This document shows, one piece after another, positions 15,666-17,708 of a stretch of DNA of 17,708 bases. The stretch's first letter is position 1. Every line of letters starts with the position of its first letter. Made by a program: the position numbers and the translations under genes. The notes beneath the pieces were generated by a model, which searched no databases, was not told the origin of the DNA, and saw only the letters and a program-made list of their open reading frames with translations. The stretch is from Clostridiales bacterium (GTDB lineage Bacteria; Bacillota; Clostridia; Oscillospirales; Ruminococcaceae). Location: assembly GCA_012523875.1 (NCBI GenBank), contig JAAYSW010000125.1:1-17708 (forward strand). Direction: 5' to 3'.

Positions 15666-16127
15666 TTGGAGTATAATTATATAATATTTTCAGCAGTCAT
15701 AGCATGGGCAGCGGCACAAATTATTAAAACAGTCTTATGGTTTATGAAGAACAAGAAAATAAATATTGAAAGATTATTGGGGGCTGGTGGTATGCCTAGT
15801 TCTCACTCATCTTTTGTTACTGCATCAACGGTTGCAGTATCACGCAAGGCAGGGTTAAATTCCATTGAGTTTGCAATAATGTTTGTAGTTGCGATCATTG
15901 TGATTTATGATGCTATGGGGGTAAGATATGCGGCTGGGTTGCATGCTAAAGAGATAAATAAAATGAATAAATACCTTATAAACTTTTCAACATCAACAAA
16001 AAACGAAATGGAATTAGGGGGAAATAAAGAAAAGGAATTAAAAGAATTTTTAGGGCATACCCCATTTGAGGTTCTGGTGGGTGTGCTTTTAGGGATAGTA
16101 CTAGCCTTAATAATTCCTTTAAAATAA
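15666..16127 (+). CDS. Divergent PAP2 family (DUF212) membrane protein, YuiD-like
   Basis: Membrane protein of about 153 residues with three or four hydrophobic segments. Family signs are GAGGMPSSHSSFVTA, DAMGVRYAAG and the C-terminal LGHTPFEVLVG, all seen in B. subtilis YuiD. The PSSH resembles motif 2 of PAP2 phosphatases. R and H in RYAAGLH have the R-x5-H spacing of PAP2 motif 3, but the following aspartate and a clear motif 1 are absent. Phosphatase activity is therefore only a hypothesis. Starts: GTG 15660 or TTG 15666; GGTGGTG at 15654-15660 fits the TTG with about 7 bases. It lies between ispA and dxs, which hints at an isoprenoid-phosphate link. Confidence 0.85.
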   Translation: MEYNYIIFSAVIAWAAAQIIKTVLWFMKNKKINIERLLGAGGMPSSHSSFVTASTVAVSRKAGLNSIEFAIMFVVAIIVIYDAMGVRYAAGLHAKEINKMNKYLINFSTSTKNEMELGGNKEKELKEFLGHTPFEVLVGVLLGIVLALIIPLK

Positions 16128-16131
16128 AATC

Positions 16132-17708
16132 ATGAAAAAAAATAAGAATAATGCCATGAAGAATGATGTAAGGCTTAGCGAGTTATCACTTCCAGAAGAT
16201 TTAAAAAAGCTTACAGCAACTCAATGTAAAAAAATATGTAGGGATATAAGAAGCATATTAATTAATACTGTTTCTAAAAATGGTGGGCATCTAGCGTCTA
16301 ATTTAGGTTCTGTTGAGCTTACAGTTGCAATTCATAGGGTTTTTAATTCTCCACAGGATAAAATAATTTGGGATGTAGGGCATCAATCTTATACACATAA
16401 AATTTTAACTGGTAGGCTTAATAAATTTAAGACAATAAGAAAAGAAAATGGAATATCAGGATTCCCCAAGCCATCCGAATCAATCCATGATGCATTTATT
16501 GGTGGGCATAGCAGTACATCTATTTCAGTTGCTTGTGGCATTGCTGAGGCGATGAAAATGCAAGGTAATGATGATAATTATGCAATTGCTGTAATTGGTG
16601 ATGGAGCTTTAACAGGTGGAATGGTTTATGAGGCACTTAATAACGGCGGAAAGGATAGGAAAAACCTTATTGTTATCCTTAATCATAATGATATGTCGAT
16701 TTCCAAAAATGTAGGGGCACTATCAAAACATCTTGCAACAATTAGAGCTAATCAAGGTTATGTGAAAACTAAGTCTACCGTTGAAAAAGTACTCGCTAAA
16801 ACACCGGTAGTTGGAAAACCAATAACTAAGGTTTTAAAAGTATCAAAGGATACAATAAAGGGTGCAATATATCCAACTACAACAATTTTTGATGATTTTG
16901 GTTTTATATATCTTGGGCCTGTTGATGGTCATGATATTTCTGCAATGGAAATGGTTTTAAACACAGCTAAAGCATATAAACACCCTGTTGTTGTTCATGT
17001 TAATACCGTGAAGGGGAAGGGGTATTTGCCTGCTGAAAAAAATCCTGGCGAATATCATGGAATATCAAAATTCGATATTCTTACTGGAAATCCTGAGGTG
17101 TCAGGGGATGATTCCTATTCCGCAGTATTCGGCAAGGAATTAGTTCGCCTTGCAAAAAAAGATAATAGAATTTGTGCTGTAACGGCTTCAATGAAATATG
17201 GAACAGGTCTACAGTTCTTTTCTAATGAAATAAAAGACAGGTTCTTTGATGTTGGGATTGCAGAACAGCATGCAGTAACATTTTCTGCTGGGCTATCAAG
17301 TATGGGATTTATACCTGTATTTGCAGTATACTCATCATTTTTACAACGTTCATACGATCAACTAATCCATGATGTAGCCATATGCAACACACATATTGTA
17401 TTGGGGATAGATAGGGCTGGAATTGTAGGTGAAGATGGTGAAACTCATCAAGGAATTTTTGATGTACCAATGCTTACAACTATACCTAATACTACAATTT
17501 ATTCTCCATCAAACTATGAGGAATTGAAATTATGTTTGAATGATGCAATATACAAAGATAAAGGAATAGCTTGCGTTAGATATCCAAGAGGAAAGGATAC
17601 ATCAAATCCTGATAAGTCTAAGCTTAATACAAACTATACCTTTACCACCAATAATAAGGAGGTTAATTCTAATATATTGCTAATATCATACGGTAGAATA
17701 TATAATAA
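16132..17708 (+). CDS. dxs: 1-deoxy-D-xylulose-5-phosphate synthase (3'-partial)
   Basis: Thiamine-diphosphate enzyme that condenses pyruvate and glyceraldehyde-3-phosphate, the entry to the MEP isoprenoid pathway. The frame is open for 525 codons to the window edge; about 100 residues are missing compared with the usual 620-630. Seen are H53 in GGHLASNLG, H84 in WDVGHQSYTHK, the ThDP/Mg motif GDGALTGG (156-163) with N186 in LNHNDMSIS, the catalytic E378 in DVGIAEQHAV, and DRAGIVGEDGETHQGIFD (427-444). H185 replaces the usual Asp in LNDNxMSIS, next to but not at the Mg ligand. The ATG at 16132 has no ribosome site and sits 4 bases after the previous stop; 16156 is an alternative start. Confidence 0.95.
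   Translation, partial: MKKNKNNAMKNDVRLSELSLPEDLKKLTATQCKKICRDIRSILINTVSKNGGHLASNLGSVELTVAIHRVFNSPQDKIIWDVGHQSYTHKILTGRLNKFKTIRKENGISGFPKPSESIHDAFIGGHSSTSISVACGIAEAMKMQGNDDNYAIAVIGDGALTGGMVYEALNNGGKDRKNLIVILNHNDMSISKNVGALSKHLATIRANQGYVKTKSTVEKVLAKTPVVGKPITKVLKVSKDTIKGAIYPTTTIFDDFGFIYLGPVDGHDISAMEMVLNTAKAYKHPVVVHVNTVKGKGYLPAEKNPGEYHGISKFDILTGNPEVSGDDSYSAVFGKELVRLAKKDNRICAVTASMKYGTGLQFFSNEIKDRFFDVGIAEQHAVTFSAGLSSMGFIPVFAVYSSFLQRSYDQLIHDVAICNTHIVLGIDRAGIVGEDGETHQGIFDVPMLTTIPNTTIYSPSNYEELKLCLNDAIYKDKGIACVRYPRGKDTSNPDKSKLNTNYTFTTNNKEVNSNILLISYGRIYN

Noticed and set aside
1..17708. Novel defence, mobile or biosynthetic system; CRISPR, tRNA, IS elements
   Set aside because: No direct repeats with spacers, transposase motifs, att-like repeats or unexplained gene clusters were found; all genes belong to known housekeeping or sporulation operons.

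Overview
This is an ordinary but information-rich piece of a low-GC, spore-forming Clostridia-type chromosome. By eye it is roughly two-thirds A+T. Every gene lies on the + strand. The full spoIIIA sporulation operon, strong Shine-Dalgarno sites and the gene order point to an endospore-forming Firmicute. The Kae1-like gene between nusB and xseA suggests the Oscillospirales/Ruminococcaceae side of the Clostridia, but that placement is a tentative inference. I found no mobile element, CRISPR array, tRNA, rRNA or prophage, and no gene-free stretch longer than about 210 bases. I do not see a convincing undescribed system.

Region 1 (1-6353) is the F-type ATP synthase operon in canonical order: atpB (5' end cut off by the window), atpE, atpF, atpH, atpA, atpG, atpD, atpC. 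It ends at a clear rho-independent terminator. Subunit c carries a complete Na+-site residue set (Q28, V59, E61, S62, T63, Y66), so this enzyme is predicted to be Na+-coupled. Subunit epsilon carries the residues associated with ATP binding in thermophilic Bacillus.

Region 2 (6354-11395) is spoIIIAA-AB-AC-AD-AE-AF-AG-AH. These genes encode the mother-cell part of the SpoIIIA-SpoIIQ channel that joins mother cell and forespore after engulfment. A sequence matching the sigma-E promoter consensus (6433-6462) lies upstream, isolated from the ATP synthase operon by the terminator.

Region 3 (11396-17708) is a housekeeping operon that starts from a likely sigma-A promoter with an extended -10. The leader then carries an 11-bp stem-loop just before the first gene. 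Gene order is yqhY-like (Asp23 family), nusB, a Kae1/TsaD-like paralogue, xseA, xseB, ispA, a DUF212 (divergent PAP2) membrane protein, and dxs (3' end cut off). Functions are rRNA transcription antitermination, exonuclease VII and isoprenoid precursor synthesis (DXS at entry, farnesyl diphosphate synthase later). Compared with Bacillus subtilis as I remember it, accB-accC are missing between spoIIIAH and yqhY, and the folD slot is occupied by the Kae1-like gene.

The best points to follow are the Na+ signature, the Kae1-like paralogue with altered TsaD motifs, the leader hairpin, and the DUF212 protein between two isoprenoid genes. Several starts were chosen by ribosome-binding-site spacing (atpD, spoIIIAB, spoIIIAG, spoIIIAH, the Kae1-like gene, xseB, ispA, DUF212) and differ from the longest possible reading frames.
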